Shown piece by piece: positions 1 through 9,300 of a stretch of DNA of 64,000 nt. How positions within the stretch are numbered: the stretch's first letter is position 1; each line of letters begins with the position of its first letter. Under the pieces are notes generated by a model, which was given only the letters and a program-made list of their open reading frames with translations, had not been told where the DNA came from and ran no database searches. A program made the position numbers and the translations under genes. Origin of the DNA: Dactylosporangium sp. AC04546 (GTDB lineage: Bacteria; Actinomycetota; Actinomycetes; Mycobacteriales; Micromonosporaceae); contig NZ_JAHYSG010000053.1 in NCBI RefSeq assembly GCF_022095675.1, positions 1 to 64,000 of the forward strand. Reading direction: 5' to 3'.

Positions 1-239
1 TCGACATCGACGAACCGCAGGTACGACAGGGTCCGGTTCTGGTTGTCCAGGAACCGGCCCGCCGTCAACCGCACCTGCCCCAGCTCGAACGGGTATGCAC
101 CGACACCCATGTCAGCACGCACCGGTGGCAGCTCCGCGGCGGCGGAGGCGCCACCGAGCGCCGGGGCGGCGGCCCCGACGACGGCGGCCGCACCGGCGGC
201 CCGCAGCACACCGCGGCGGCTCAACGATGAAGACAGCAC
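1..239 (-). CDS. GH127-like beta-L-arabinofuranosidase, N-terminal part
   Basis: Only the first 79 or so codons are in the window; the gene runs off the left edge. The GTG start at 239 has an AGGAGGA ribosome site about five bases upstream. The N-terminus has a Tat-type signal (SRRGVL followed by an Ala-rich hydrophobic stretch). The mature start, with PFELGQVRL and RFLDNQNRTLSYLRF, is typical of the DUF1680/GH127 family, whose members release L-arabinofuranose from beta-linked oligosaccharides. A LacI-type operator lies 23 bp upstream, and the gene sits beside other arabinan-degrading enzymes. The catalytic region is not visible, so substrate specificity is inferred from family and context. 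Confidence 0.75.
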   Translation of the reverse strand, partial: MLSSSLSRRGVLRAAGAAAVVGAAAPALGGASAAAELPPVRADMGVGAYPFELGQVRLTAGRFLDNQNRTLSYLRFVDV

Positions 240-261
240 AGAGTCCTCCTGAGAGGCAGCG

Positions 262-275
262 TGTGAACGCTCACA
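262..275. promoter_or_regulatory. LacI-family operator 1
   Basis: TGTGAACGCTCACA is a near-perfect 14-bp dyad 23 bp upstream of the GH127 start. It matches three other sites (441, 13321, 13446) with consensus TGTKARCGNTMACA, the shape bound by LacI/GalR-type regulators. It probably represses the GH127 gene. No LacI-family gene is in the window. Confidence 0.65.
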
Positions 276-440
276 TCAACGATCGAGGATCGAGCAGGCG
301 AACGCTGCGATTGGGGTGTGCCACGAAGCTTCGATCACCACAGCGGGCAATGTCAATACGTGCGCGATGCCAACCCGAGCGGGGCACACGCTGCATTGAC
401 GGCCACCTGGCACCGATGCTTCAATGTCGTCGAGCGATCG

Positions 441-454
441 TGTGAGCGCTAACA
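441..454. promoter_or_regulatory. LacI-family operator 2
   Basis: TGTGAGCGCTAACA is a 14-bp dyad in the divergent region between the GH127 gene and the plus-strand LamG protein, 124 bp before the latter's ATG. It belongs to the same operator set as 262, 13321 and 13446. Sites 1 and 2 are about 180 bp apart, so looping is possible. Confidence 0.65.
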
Positions 455-577
455 CCCCTGCGCGACGATCGCGGACTCCGGCCGGCCTGACGGCCGCGGA
501 GACAGCAGTCTCGGACCGAGCCGCACCGCGCAACGGTGACGGCACACCGCTGCGCACTGGCGACAGGAGCCGTGAAC

Positions 578-1948
578 ATGTCAGCAGCATCCGACCCACG
601 ACGAGCACGGCGCGGCAGGGTGGCGCTGACGCTCGCCACTGCCGCCGCGCTGACGACCGGCGGAGCGGCCGGCGCCGGTGCCCCGGTGGCCGCGGCGACG
701 GCCGCGGACGGCGCGATCCTTCGGTACACCTTCGACGACCTCGTGACGGAAGGCGGGCAGGTGCCCGAAGAAGCCGTCGTCACCGACAGCGCCGGCGGGC
801 ACGACGGGTTCGTGTTCAGCAGCGGCGCGACCGTGGTGCCGGGGCCGTCCGGGCGTGCGGGCGACCTGGCGCTGTCACTGCCGGGCGGCGCCAGCACCTC
901 GGCCGCGCCGCACGTGATCATCCCGCCCGGCCTCGTGGCCGCCGACGCCACCGACATCACGCTGTCGGCCTGGCTCAACTGGAGCGGGGCGCCCACGTGC
1001 ACGTGGCCGTACGGGCTCGGCGCCGACGTCAACCGCTACGTGTTCGCCACGACCCGGTGCGGCGCCAACGCGTACGGCGCCGTCAAGAACGGCACGACCG
1101 AGATCCGGGCCGCGGCCGCGGCACCGGCGCCGACCGGCACCTGGGTCCACGTGGCGGTCGTCGTCGATGGCGGCACATCCATCACCACATATGTCAACGG
1201 CGTCCGGGTGGGATCGACGGCCACCACCCTCACCGCGGCCGCCGCGGCCGGGACGGCGACCTACTCCGGCTATCTGGGCAAGTCGTTCTACCCGGCCGAC
1301 GCGTACTGGTCCGGCGCGATCGACGACTTCCTCGTGCTCGGCACCGCGCTGCCGGACGCCGACGTGGCCGCCCTCGGCGCGCCGGTGTACGAACACCTGG
1401 CCGGCGTGGACGCGGCCGTCAGCCTCGGCGACACCAGCGCGGTCACCGCCGACCTGACACTGCCGTCAAGCGGCGCCAACGCTTCGGCGATCAGCTGGGC
1501 CAGCAGTGCCCCGGGCGTCGTCGCCACGACCGGCAAGGTCGTGCGGCCCGCCGCCGGCGCACCGGACGCGGTGGTCCAGCTGACCCCGACCGCCACCTTC
1601 GGCACCCGGTCCGTGGCGGGCGCCCCGATCACCGTCACCGTGAAGGCACTCCCCCAGCCGGTGCCGCTGGCCGTCACGGCCACGACCCGCTGCGTCGGCG
1701 CGACCGCGTACGTGGCCGTGCAGGCGACCAACGCCGCCGGCGCACCGGCGACGATCACCCTCACGACGCCGTACGGCGGCCGCACCGTCGCCGACGTGGC
1801 CCCCGGCAGGCAGGCCTACCAGTCGTTCAACACGCGCGCCGGGCAGGTCGTCGCCGGCACGGTGACGGTCACCGCGACGGCGACGATCGGCGGCACGCCG
1901 GTCACGAGCACCTACCAGGTGGCGTACGAGGGCCGGACCTGCCCCTGA
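578..1948 (+). CDS. Secreted LamG/Ig-like carbohydrate-binding protein
   Basis: A 456-residue secreted protein with no recognised catalytic domain. The ATG at 578 is preferred because AGGAG lies 8 bases upstream. A signal peptide (Arg-rich, then Ala/Leu-rich) comes first, followed by a LamG/concanavalin-like jelly roll at about residues 40-215 (WLNWSG, YVNGVRVG, IDDF motifs). Next is a degenerate Ig-like domain at about 230-325, then a C-terminal module with TPYGGRTV, VAPGRQAYQSFN and a terminal Cys. That module is shared with the GH43 and GH51 proteins downstream. It probably binds arabinan or an arabinose-rich polysaccharide, or helps display the enzymes. A LacI-type operator lies upstream. 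Confidence 0.7.
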   Translation: MSAASDPRRARRGRVALTLATAAALTTGGAAGAGAPVAAATAADGAILRYTFDDLVTEGGQVPEEAVVTDSAGGHDGFVFSSGATVVPGPSGRAGDLALSLPGGASTSAAPHVIIPPGLVAADATDITLSAWLNWSGAPTCTWPYGLGADVNRYVFATTRCGANAYGAVKNGTTEIRAAAAAPAPTGTWVHVAVVVDGGTSITTYVNGVRVGSTATTLTAAAAAGTATYSGYLGKSFYPADAYWSGAIDDFLVLGTALPDADVAALGAPVYEHLAGVDAAVSLGDTSAVTADLTLPSSGANASAISWASSAPGVVATTGKVVRPAAGAPDAVVQLTPTATFGTRSVAGAPITVTVKALPQPVPLAVTATTRCVGATAYVAVQATNAAGAPATITLTTPYGGRTVADVAPGRQAYQSFNTRAGQVVAGTVTVTATATIGGTPVTSTYQVAYEGRTCP

Positions 1949-1950
1949 GG

Positions 1951-2949
1951 TCAGCCGCCGGCGGAAGCGCGACCTTCAGCGCGGGCCTGGGCGAGCAGCC
2001 GCTCCAGGCCCGCGCGGCGCCGCCGGCGCCACGCGCGGACGGCGAACACGGCCAGCACGACCGCGAGCGCCAGCAGGAACTGGGGAATCGGCAGCGCCCA
2101 GCCGGTCACCGTCACCTCGGCCGGGGCCGCGACCGCGGCGCCGTCGGCGGCAGCGGAGACCGTCACCGTCGTGCTGATGCGGCCCAGCGGCCACCGCCCG
2201 GTGAGCCGGGTCGCGAACTCGCGGGTCCCGCCCGGGAACACCTCCCGGGCCCGGGCGCTGCTCGGGTCGGTCCAGGTGTGCTTGCCGAAGAGGTGGGCGG
2301 TGGTGACCCGCGTGTTGGCCGCGGCTCGCACGTTCCCGGGGTTGCTCACGGTGTACCGCACGTCGAGCGTCCCGGCGGCGAACGGGTTCCACGACCGGTG
2401 GTAGGTGGCGTGGACGTCGGCGACGGCGAGCCGCGCGTCGAGCGCGCCGGTGACCCGCAGGTTGATCCGCACCCCGACCCGGTTCTGGACGCGGACCTGG
2501 CCGGCCGCGGTGTCGAGGGAGGCGGTGACGCCCGCCGGGTGGTCACCGGGCGTCGCCCGCGCCGGCACGGCGATCACGACCGGGATGACGGCGGTGGCGC
2601 CGCCGGCCACGGTGACGTTGTCGGGCACGGTGATCCAGGAGCCGCCGTCGGTCGGGGCGACGTCGGCGGCGCGCATGTCGAACAGGCCGCTCTCGGTGAG
2701 GTAGCCGTCGTTGGCGTCGACGGTGAAGACGACCGGGCGGCCCGAGTGGTTGGTCACCGCCACGTGCTCGGTGACCTTCTCGCCGCCGCCGAGGGCGAGG
2801 TCGATGACCCGCCGCGAGTCCGGCCCGGCGGCGTTGGCCGGGACGACGGACCAGGTCACGTCGCCCTTCGCGGGCTCGGCGACGGCCGGGGCCGGTGCGG
2901 CGGCCAGCACGGCGACGACAACGACGAGCATGAGCGGGACCTTGTGCAT
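1951..2949 (-). CDS. DUF916-like (WxL-associated) membrane-anchored surface protein
   Basis: A secreted protein of about 332 residues: signal peptide, two Ig-like beta domains, one transmembrane helix near the C-terminus (ALPIPQFLLALAVVLAVFAV) and an Arg-rich cytoplasmic tail. The order, with features such as GGGEKVTEHVAVTNHSG and PGNVRAAANTRV, matches DUF916/WxL peptidoglycan-binding-type proteins. Those usually accompany small WxL-domain proteins, and the next gene upstream on this strand looks like one. The ATG at 2949 is chosen because GGGAG lies a few bases before it; longer starts would run into the 2957-2986 palindrome. It converges on the LamG gene, with stop codons almost touching. 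A role in surface anchoring of the polysaccharide-degrading proteins is inferred. Confidence 0.65.
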   Translation of the reverse strand: MHKVPLMLVVVVAVLAAAPAPAVAEPAKGDVTWSVVPANAAGPDSRRVIDLALGGGEKVTEHVAVTNHSGRPVVFTVDANDGYLTESGLFDMRAADVAPTDGGSWITVPDNVTVAGGATAVIPVVIAVPARATPGDHPAGVTASLDTAAGQVRVQNRVGVRINLRVTGALDARLAVADVHATYHRSWNPFAAGTLDVRYTVSNPGNVRAAANTRVTTAHLFGKHTWTDPSSARAREVFPGGTREFATRLTGRWPLGRISTTVTVSAAADGAAVAAPAEVTVTGWALPIPQFLLALAVVLAVFAVRAWRRRRRAGLERLLAQARAEGRASAGG

Positions 2950-2956
2950 CTGAGCT

Positions 2957-2986
2957 CCCTGATACATCAAGCTTGATGCATCAGGG
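2957..2986. promoter_or_regulatory. 30-bp near-perfect palindrome upstream of DUF916 gene
   Basis: CCCTGATACATCAAGCTTGATGCATCAGGG-type dyad with one mismatched base pair (halves CCCTGATRCATCAAG). A further copy of the half-site (GATGCATCAAGG) starts at 2989. It sits directly upstream of the DUF916-like gene, between it and the WxL-like gene, so it could be an operator or a transcript-end hairpin. It differs from the LacI-type sites. Confidence 0.55.
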
Positions 2987-3051
2987 ACGATGCATCAAGG
3001 CAGAACGAACGCCCCGGAGCGCGGCAGGCCGCGCCCCGGGGCAGTCAACAA

Positions 3052-3681
3052 TCAGGACTGGTCGAACAGGGACAGCGTCAGCGTCGAGTGGTACTCACCG
3101 GCGGGCACGTCGACCGGAGTGCGCAGCACCAGGTCGGCGTTGACCTCCCAGGAGCCGGTCTCGTCGGCCGCGTTCGCCGTCGACACCAGCAGCTCCTGGC
3201 CCTGCAGGCCGACGGCCGGCGCGCCGGTGCCGTCGGAGATGACGCTGGAGACCGGCTCGCCCGGCGACACGGCGCCGGTGGTCGAGCCGGTCAGCAGCCG
3301 CGGGCTCCAGCCGAGGTACTGCGGGCCGAACCCCGCCCCGCCACCGGCCGGCACGAACTGGCTGGCCTGGCCGACCACGGCCCAGAACGAGCCGGCCGGG
3401 ATCTCCTCCGGCTTGCGGGTGTCGGTGACCGTGATCTTCGGCGTGACGCCGGTGAACTGCCGGGCCGCCGCGTTCGAGCCGTTCTCGGTGAGGGTGACGC
3501 CGGTGTTGTCGGCGACGGTCATGGTGAGCTGGCCGGGCGTGGTGATCTCGTCGATGACGACCGAGATGTCGACGTCCGGGTCGCCGGGCGCGGCCAGGCC
3601 CGGTGCCGCGGCCGCGACGCCGCCGAGCGCGACGCCGAGGGCCGAGGCGGCCAGTAGGCGGGCGGTGGTCGAGGGGGTCAT
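3052..3681 (-). CDS. WxL-domain-like secreted protein
   Basis: A 209-residue secreted protein whose ATG at 3681 is preceded by AAGGAG. After an Ala-rich signal peptide the chain is a single beta-rich domain, with VTDTRKPEEIPAGSFWAVVG near the middle and YHSTLTLSLF at the end. These correspond loosely to the W-containing motif and closing beta-strand of WxL-type surface domains. Pairing with the DUF916-like gene just downstream is the usual arrangement of the WxL/DUF916 system, best known from Firmicutes. A structural or anchoring role at the envelope is likely. No catalytic motif is visible. Confidence 0.55.
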   Translation of the reverse strand: MTPSTTARLLAASALGVALGGVAAAAPGLAAPGDPDVDISVVIDEITTPGQLTMTVADNTGVTLTENGSNAAARQFTGVTPKITVTDTRKPEEIPAGSFWAVVGQASQFVPAGGGAGFGPQYLGWSPRLLTGSTTGAVSPGEPVSSVISDGTGAPAVGLQGQELLVSTANAADETGSWEVNADLVLRTPVDVPAGEYHSTLTLSLFDQS

Positions 3682-3704
3682 GCGCGTACTCCTTGTCGAT
3701 CGGT

Positions 3705-6380
3705 TCAGTTGCAGGTGATGGCTGGGTAGGGTGCCGGGTAGCTGCCGGACGCGGTGGTCACGGTGGCGGTGCCGGCCGGGAGCTGCCCGGTGCGGGCGTT
3801 GAACGACTGGTAGGCCTGCTTGCCGGGGGCCACGTCGGCGACGGTCTTCGACCCGTACGGCGTGGTGAGCGTGACCGTGACCGCGCTCGTGCCGGCGTTG
3901 ACGGCCGTCACCGCGACGTACGCGGTCGACCCGATGCACCGCGACTGCGCGCCCACCGTCAGCGGGACGCCGGTGACGGTGACGGTCGCCGTGGCCGTGA
4001 CGCCGGTGCCGATGACGTCGCCGGTGACGGTGACCGAGCCGGGCCGGGTCACGTCGGCCGGGCGCCAGGTGACGCGCCGCTGCTGCGCCGAGCCGTCGCT
4101 GAGGTGGACGGTGACGGCGGCGGGGAGGTCGGGCCGCACCCCGGCGGGGGTCGTCGCCGAGACGGCGTCGACCGACGCGGTCTGCACGCCGGCGAGGCGC
4201 TCCCACTCGTCGCCGCGCAGCGCGATGACCGCGCCGTGCTTGGTCTGCGCCGGCAGCTCGAACGTGCCGCCGAGGGCCGACCAGCCGGCCGCCATGTCGG
4301 TGCTGACGAGCGGCGCGTAGCCCTGGACCGCGCCGTAGCGGTCGACGTAGAGGTACCACTTGTCGGCGTAACTGTCCTTGAAGACCAGCGGGCCCTCGAC
4401 CGAGCCGTACTGCGCGCGGCCGATCCGCGTCTGGGTGATGGCGAAGTCGGTCGCGAAGACGCCCGAGCCGACCTCGCCGAACACCTCACGCCCGGCCGAG
4501 CTGTTGTCCTTGCTGAACCGGAACACCTTGCCACCGGCCCGGATCATCGTCGTGTCGATCGTCTCGCCGCCGTTGTCGATGAGCACCTGGGCCGGCGTGA
4601 ACGTGACGAAGTCCCGGGTCTTGGCGTAGAGGATCCGGCTGTAGGTGGCGCCGGTGTGCCCGGTGTCGGTCTCGGCGAACAGCGTCGAGGACCAGAAGAC
4701 GACGTACTCCCCCGTCGTGTCGTCGTAGATCACCTCGGGGGCCCAGGCCATGCCGGCCGTCGGGGGCGCGACCTGGACGAGCCGGGTGTCCGACCAGTGC
4801 ACGAGGTCGGTGGACTCCCAGACCAGCAGCGACCGGCTGCCGCGCCGGCTCCACTCGGTCCAGCCGGCGTTGTCGCCGCCGAAGACCCGCAGGTCGGTGG
4901 CGATGATCCAGAACTTGTCGCCCTCCGGGGACCGGACGAGGTACGGGTCGCGGACACCGGTCGTGCCGAGGCCGGAGGCGAGGATCGGCTCGCCGCCGTT
5001 GAGCCGGTACCAGCGGGTCGGGTCCTCGCCGCGGCTGAGCGAGAGGTAGATCTTCTCCTTGTACCCGTTGGCGTCCTCGACGAAGTGGACCATGAGGTAG
5101 CCGAACGGGTCCTGGACGGCGGGCAGCGCCGGGACGGTCGCGACGAGGTCGCGGCTCGCGGAGGCGTCGCCCTTGCGGCCGGTGACGGTCAGCGTGACGG
5201 TGGCCGGCGGGCTCCCGGCGGCGGGCCGGCTGACCTCGCCGCCCGTGCCGATGACGGCCGGGTTCGACGAGGACCAGGTGAGTCCGACGCCTTCCAGCGC
5301 GGCCGGCAGCCGGAGGTTGCCGCGCACGTCGCCGAGGTTCGGGATGCTCACCTGCGCGACGGCGTGCTGCGCGGCGGTGGCGTCGTCGAACGCCGGCACC
5401 ACGGTCACCGCGAACGCCCTGGTCCGCGTCAGCGCGCCCCGCGTGAGGGTGGCGGTGAGCGTCACCTGCGCCGGCGGCGAGCCGGCCGGCGGGCGGGTCA
5501 CCCTGCCGGCGTTCGACACGACCGCCGGGTCGCTCGATGCCCACGCGATCGCCGAACCTTGCGCGCCCGACGCGGGCAGCGCCAGGTCGCCGAGGACGCT
5601 GCCGGTGTCGCCGAGGGTGAGGGCGGCGAGGTCGGCCTCGACCGCCGCCGTCGACGTCGGGGCGGCGAGCGCCGCGACGTCCGCCGCGGCGAGGGCCCGG
5701 TCGTAGAGGCGGAAGTCGCGCACCTGGCCCTTGAGGCGCTTGTCGGCGGCGTACAGCGAGCGGCCGATCCAGTTGTCGGCCGTCACGCCGCCGCCGATCG
5801 TGCCCGGATCGACGGTCACGCCGGTGTTCTGGGCGACCTGGACGCCGTCCTCGAACAGGGTCGCCGTGGTGCCCGACAGCGTGTACGTGAGCGTCTTCCA
5901 GACCCCGCGGGTCAGGTTGCCGCTCCTGGCCACGGTCTGCTCGGTCCGCCAGTTGCCGGTGGTGATCGAGGACCGGTAGGCGTTGCCGGTCGTGAAGAGG
6001 TAGCCGGCCGGGTCGCCGGTGGTGGCGTTGCCGAGGCCGTAGATGAAGTACGGCGTCGCCTGGCCGGTGTCGACGAGCACGTCGATGCTGACGGTGACGT
6101 CGGTGAGGCCGGTGAGCAGGTTGTCGGGCAGGTCGACGTAGTCGTCGACGCCGTCGAGCCGGACGCCGTCGGCGGTGCGCCCGGCACCGCCGACGACGGT
6201 CGCGGCACCGAACGCCGACCCGGCGGCGGCGTTGGCCGCTCCGGTGCCGGTGGTCTCGGTCATGGGGTACCAGACGAGCAGCCCCGCGTCAGCGGGCTCG
6301 CCGACGGCGGCGGCCGGGGTGGCCGCCGCCACGACGCTCAGGACGAGCGCCGCGGCGGCCGCGATGTGGTGCGGTTTCAC
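3705..6380 (-). CDS. LamG-GH43-like extracellular arabinan-degrading enzyme
   Basis: 891 residues with a signal peptide. Order: LamG-like domain (about 35-225, with LDGVDDYVDLP), two degenerate Ig-like domains (about 240-400), a five-bladed GH43-like domain (about 424-725), another Ig-like domain, then the shared C-terminal module (about 805-891, TPYGSKTV and VAPGKQAYQSFN). The GH43-like part shows GVRDPYLVRSPEGDKFWIIATD, WAPEVIYDD and YGSVEGPLVF, consistent with the catalytic Asp/Glu positions of GH43-type arabinanases or arabinofuranosidases. It lies in a co-directional run of arabinan genes, with only 12 bases between it and the GH51 gene. Exact linkage specificity cannot be read from sequence. 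Confidence 0.78.
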   Translation of the reverse strand: MKPHHIAAAAALVLSVVAAATPAAAVGEPADAGLLVWYPMTETTGTGAANAAAGSAFGAATVVGGAGRTADGVRLDGVDDYVDLPDNLLTGLTDVTVSIDVLVDTGQATPYFIYGLGNATTGDPAGYLFTTGNAYRSSITTGNWRTEQTVARSGNLTRGVWKTLTYTLSGTTATLFEDGVQVAQNTGVTVDPGTIGGGVTADNWIGRSLYAADKRLKGQVRDFRLYDRALAAADVAALAAPTSTAAVEADLAALTLGDTGSVLGDLALPASGAQGSAIAWASSDPAVVSNAGRVTRPPAGSPPAQVTLTATLTRGALTRTRAFAVTVVPAFDDATAAQHAVAQVSIPNLGDVRGNLRLPAALEGVGLTWSSSNPAVIGTGGEVSRPAAGSPPATVTLTVTGRKGDASASRDLVATVPALPAVQDPFGYLMVHFVEDANGYKEKIYLSLSRGEDPTRWYRLNGGEPILASGLGTTGVRDPYLVRSPEGDKFWIIATDLRVFGGDNAGWTEWSRRGSRSLLVWESTDLVHWSDTRLVQVAPPTAGMAWAPEVIYDDTTGEYVVFWSSTLFAETDTGHTGATYSRILYAKTRDFVTFTPAQVLIDNGGETIDTTMIRAGGKVFRFSKDNSSAGREVFGEVGSGVFATDFAITQTRIGRAQYGSVEGPLVFKDSYADKWYLYVDRYGAVQGYAPLVSTDMAAGWSALGGTFELPAQTKHGAVIALRGDEWERLAGVQTASVDAVSATTPAGVRPDLPAAVTVHLSDGSAQQRRVTWRPADVTRPGSVTVTGDVIGTGVTATATVTVTGVPLTVGAQSRCIGSTAYVAVTAVNAGTSAVTVTLTTPYGSKTVADVAPGKQAYQSFNARTGQLPAGTATVTTASGSYPAPYPAITCN

Positions 6381-6392
6381 GTGGTTTCTCTC

Positions 6393-9300
6393 CTAGCCGC
6401 AGCTGATCGCGGCGTAGTCGGCGTGGTAGGTGACCGTCTGCCCGTCGCGCGTGCCGGTCACGGTGGCGCGGCCGGCGGGGAGGGAGGCGACCCGGGCGTT
6501 GAACGACTGGTACGCCTGCTTGCCGGGTGCGACGGACGGGAAGGTCTTGTTGCCGTACGGGGTGGTGAAGCCGACGGCGGTGGCGCCGGTGCCGGTGTTG
6601 ACCGCGGTGACCGCCAGGTAGGCGGTGCCGCCGAGGCATCTCGGGGCGGCGGTCACGGTGAGCTGGACCGGGTTGGTCGCCTGGTGCAGCCGGATGAAGG
6701 TGATCGAGTAGGCGGGGAAGTCGTAGGTGAAGTCGTTCGACGCCCCGGTCCACGACCGCTCGACGGGCACCACGGTGGTCGGCGCCGCCTTGGTGTTGGT
6801 CGCGGTGGGCGGGCCGGTCATCTCGGTGACGGTGGCCTGCGGGGAGATCTGCGTGCCGCCGGTGACCTGGACGCGGGTGCGCGCCGTCGTCGCCGACGGG
6901 TTGACCGCCTTGACCACGATGTCGCCGGTGTCCTCGTCGCGGGTGACGACCTGGTAGAGGACCTGCGGCGCCGGCTGGGTGTAGGTCAGCTGGAGCGCGC
7001 CGTCGAGGTACAGGCTGATCTTGGCGCCCTCGACGACGATCTTCACGTGGTATGTCTGGCCGGTCACGACCCCGGTGTCCGGACCCGCCGCGACCTCGCC
7101 CCGCGAGTTGCCGACGGCCCGCTCGAGGGCCTGGCGGGTGTTGTTCCAGCCGCCGAGGTTCCACCAGTAGTAGTCGCCGGCCGAACCGGCGCCGAAGCCG
7201 ATCAGGAAGCCCTCCGAGCCGGCGGTCTTGCGGGCGTCGAGCTCGAGCGTGTAGTCGGTCCAGTTCCGGGTGTACGCGTCGGGGATGATCGAGCGCGCGT
7301 CGGTGACGCTCGTCGACGACTGGACGTACTCGCCGTTCTGCACGGCCCAGTTGCCCGCCTGGGCCGACCAGGCCGGGGCGCCGGAGAAGTCGTCCTGGAA
7401 CAGCACCGCGCCGCCCGTGTTGGCGGTGACCTTCACGTTGTCGTACGCGGCGGCGGTGTTCCACGACGACAGGAACACGCCGCCGCGCACCACGTTGGCC
7501 GCCGCGGCGCCGGCCGTGACGGTGCTCGGCACGACCTGGTCGCCCTGGTTCACCGAGAACAGCTGCTGCGTGTAGTAGTTTGGCGAGCCCCACGACTGGC
7601 GGTTGTCGAACCAGATCGCGTCCGGCGACCACTGCACGTAGCTCTCGTTGGACAGCAGCGGCGCGTAGGAGGCCAGCTCCACCAGGTCGCCGTTGCGCTC
7701 CAGGCCGGTCATGTACGACGCCTCGGCGAGGGCGTTGGCGAACGTGTTGCCGCGCGAGGCGTACTCGCCGAGGAACACGTGCGGCCCGTTGCGGTCGTAG
7801 GAGTCGTAGCGGTGGTTGTTGGCCAGGAACCACGACGGGTCGAGGTAGTAGTGCTCGTCGACCATCTCGACGTTCTGCTGGCGGTTGTAGTTCCACAGGG
7901 TGTTGAACCGCGCGCCGCTGGCGGCCGGGCCGGAGTTGGAGATCACGGTCACGTCCGGGTAGGCGGCCTTGACCGCGTCGCGGAACTTGGGGAAGTTCGC
8001 CTCGAACGTGGTGGTGTTCTCCTCGTTGCCGAGCCCGATGTAGCGCAGGTGGAACGGCTCCGGGTGGCCGAGCGCCGCCCGCTTCGCGCCCCACTCGCTG
8101 GTGACCGGGCCGTTGGCGAACTCGATGAGGTCGACCGTGTCGTCCACCCAGCGCTGGATGCGGGCCGCGTCGGTCATCTCCGGGATCGTGCTGCCGCAGC
8201 CGTTCGCGCCGACCGACAGCACCGGCAGCGGGGTCGCGCCCATGTCCTCGGCGAACTTGAAGTACTCGAGGTAGCCGATGCCGTAGGACTGGTTGTAGCC
8301 CCAGAAGTTCCAGTTCGTCGGGCGCTGCTCGACGGCGCCGATCGTCTCCTTCCACTGGAACGTGCGGCGGCGGTCGGCGCCGTTGCTCTCCAGGTACGTG
8401 TTGAACGTGCCGACGTTGGTGACGCAGCCGCCCGGGAAGCGCAGGAACTTCGGCTTCAGCGCGGCGATCTTGTCGGCGAGGTCCTTGCGCAGCACCGAGC
8501 GGCCGTTGACCGGGCCGACCCAGGTGTCCTGCGGCATGAGCGAGACCATGTCGAGGGCGATCGTGCCGGCGGCGCCGGCCAGGACGGCGAGGCGGCCGGC
8601 GGCCGTGGTACCGGTGGCGGTGAGCGTGGCCGGGTAGGCCTTCCAGGTGTTCGAGCCGTCGACGTGGACGGTGCCGGTGGCGGACGCGCCGGTGCCGGCC
8701 GCGTCCTCGACCCGCACGGTGAGGTCCTGCGCGGTGGCCGAGCGGGCCCAGACCGACAGGTCGTAGCGGGCGCCCTGCTGGACGGCGAAGCCGGTGTTGT
8801 AGCCGGTGTTGCGCACCCCGGCGCCGGCGCCCGTCGTGGTCAGCGTCAGGTAGTAGCGGTTGCTGTCGTTGAGCCGGCCCGCGTCGGTGCCGACGGTGGG
8901 CGTGGCGGTCGCGCCGCCGCGGTTGACCGTCTCCCAGGCGGTGAGCCCGTTGAACGAGCTGTTGTCGGAGGTGTTGAACTCGAACGAGCGGTTGCGCACG
9001 AGCTCGGCGTAGAGGCCGCCGTCGGCGGCGTAGTTGATGTCCTCGTAGAAGATGCCGTAGAGGTCGTCGCTGATCTCGGTGCGCGCCGCGGCGGTGTCGA
9101 CGACCAGGTCGTGCTGCGCGACGGTGACCGTCGTGATCGTCAGCCTGGCCGCGGCCGCGCGGTCGCCGAGGACGAGGGCGCCATCGGTTGCCCGGCGTAC
9201 CGCGAACGCGCCGGCACCGTTGTGCAGGAAGACCTTGCCGCCGCCGGCGTCGGTGAGCCGCAGCTGCGTCGGCTCGGTGCCCGGGTCGGCCAGCACGAAG

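Noticed and set aside
424-2976. A long plus-strand frame overlapping the LamG protein
   Set aside because: Out-of-frame relative to the signal-peptide-bearing LamG gene and antisense to the DUF916 gene; Arg-rich nonsense composition.
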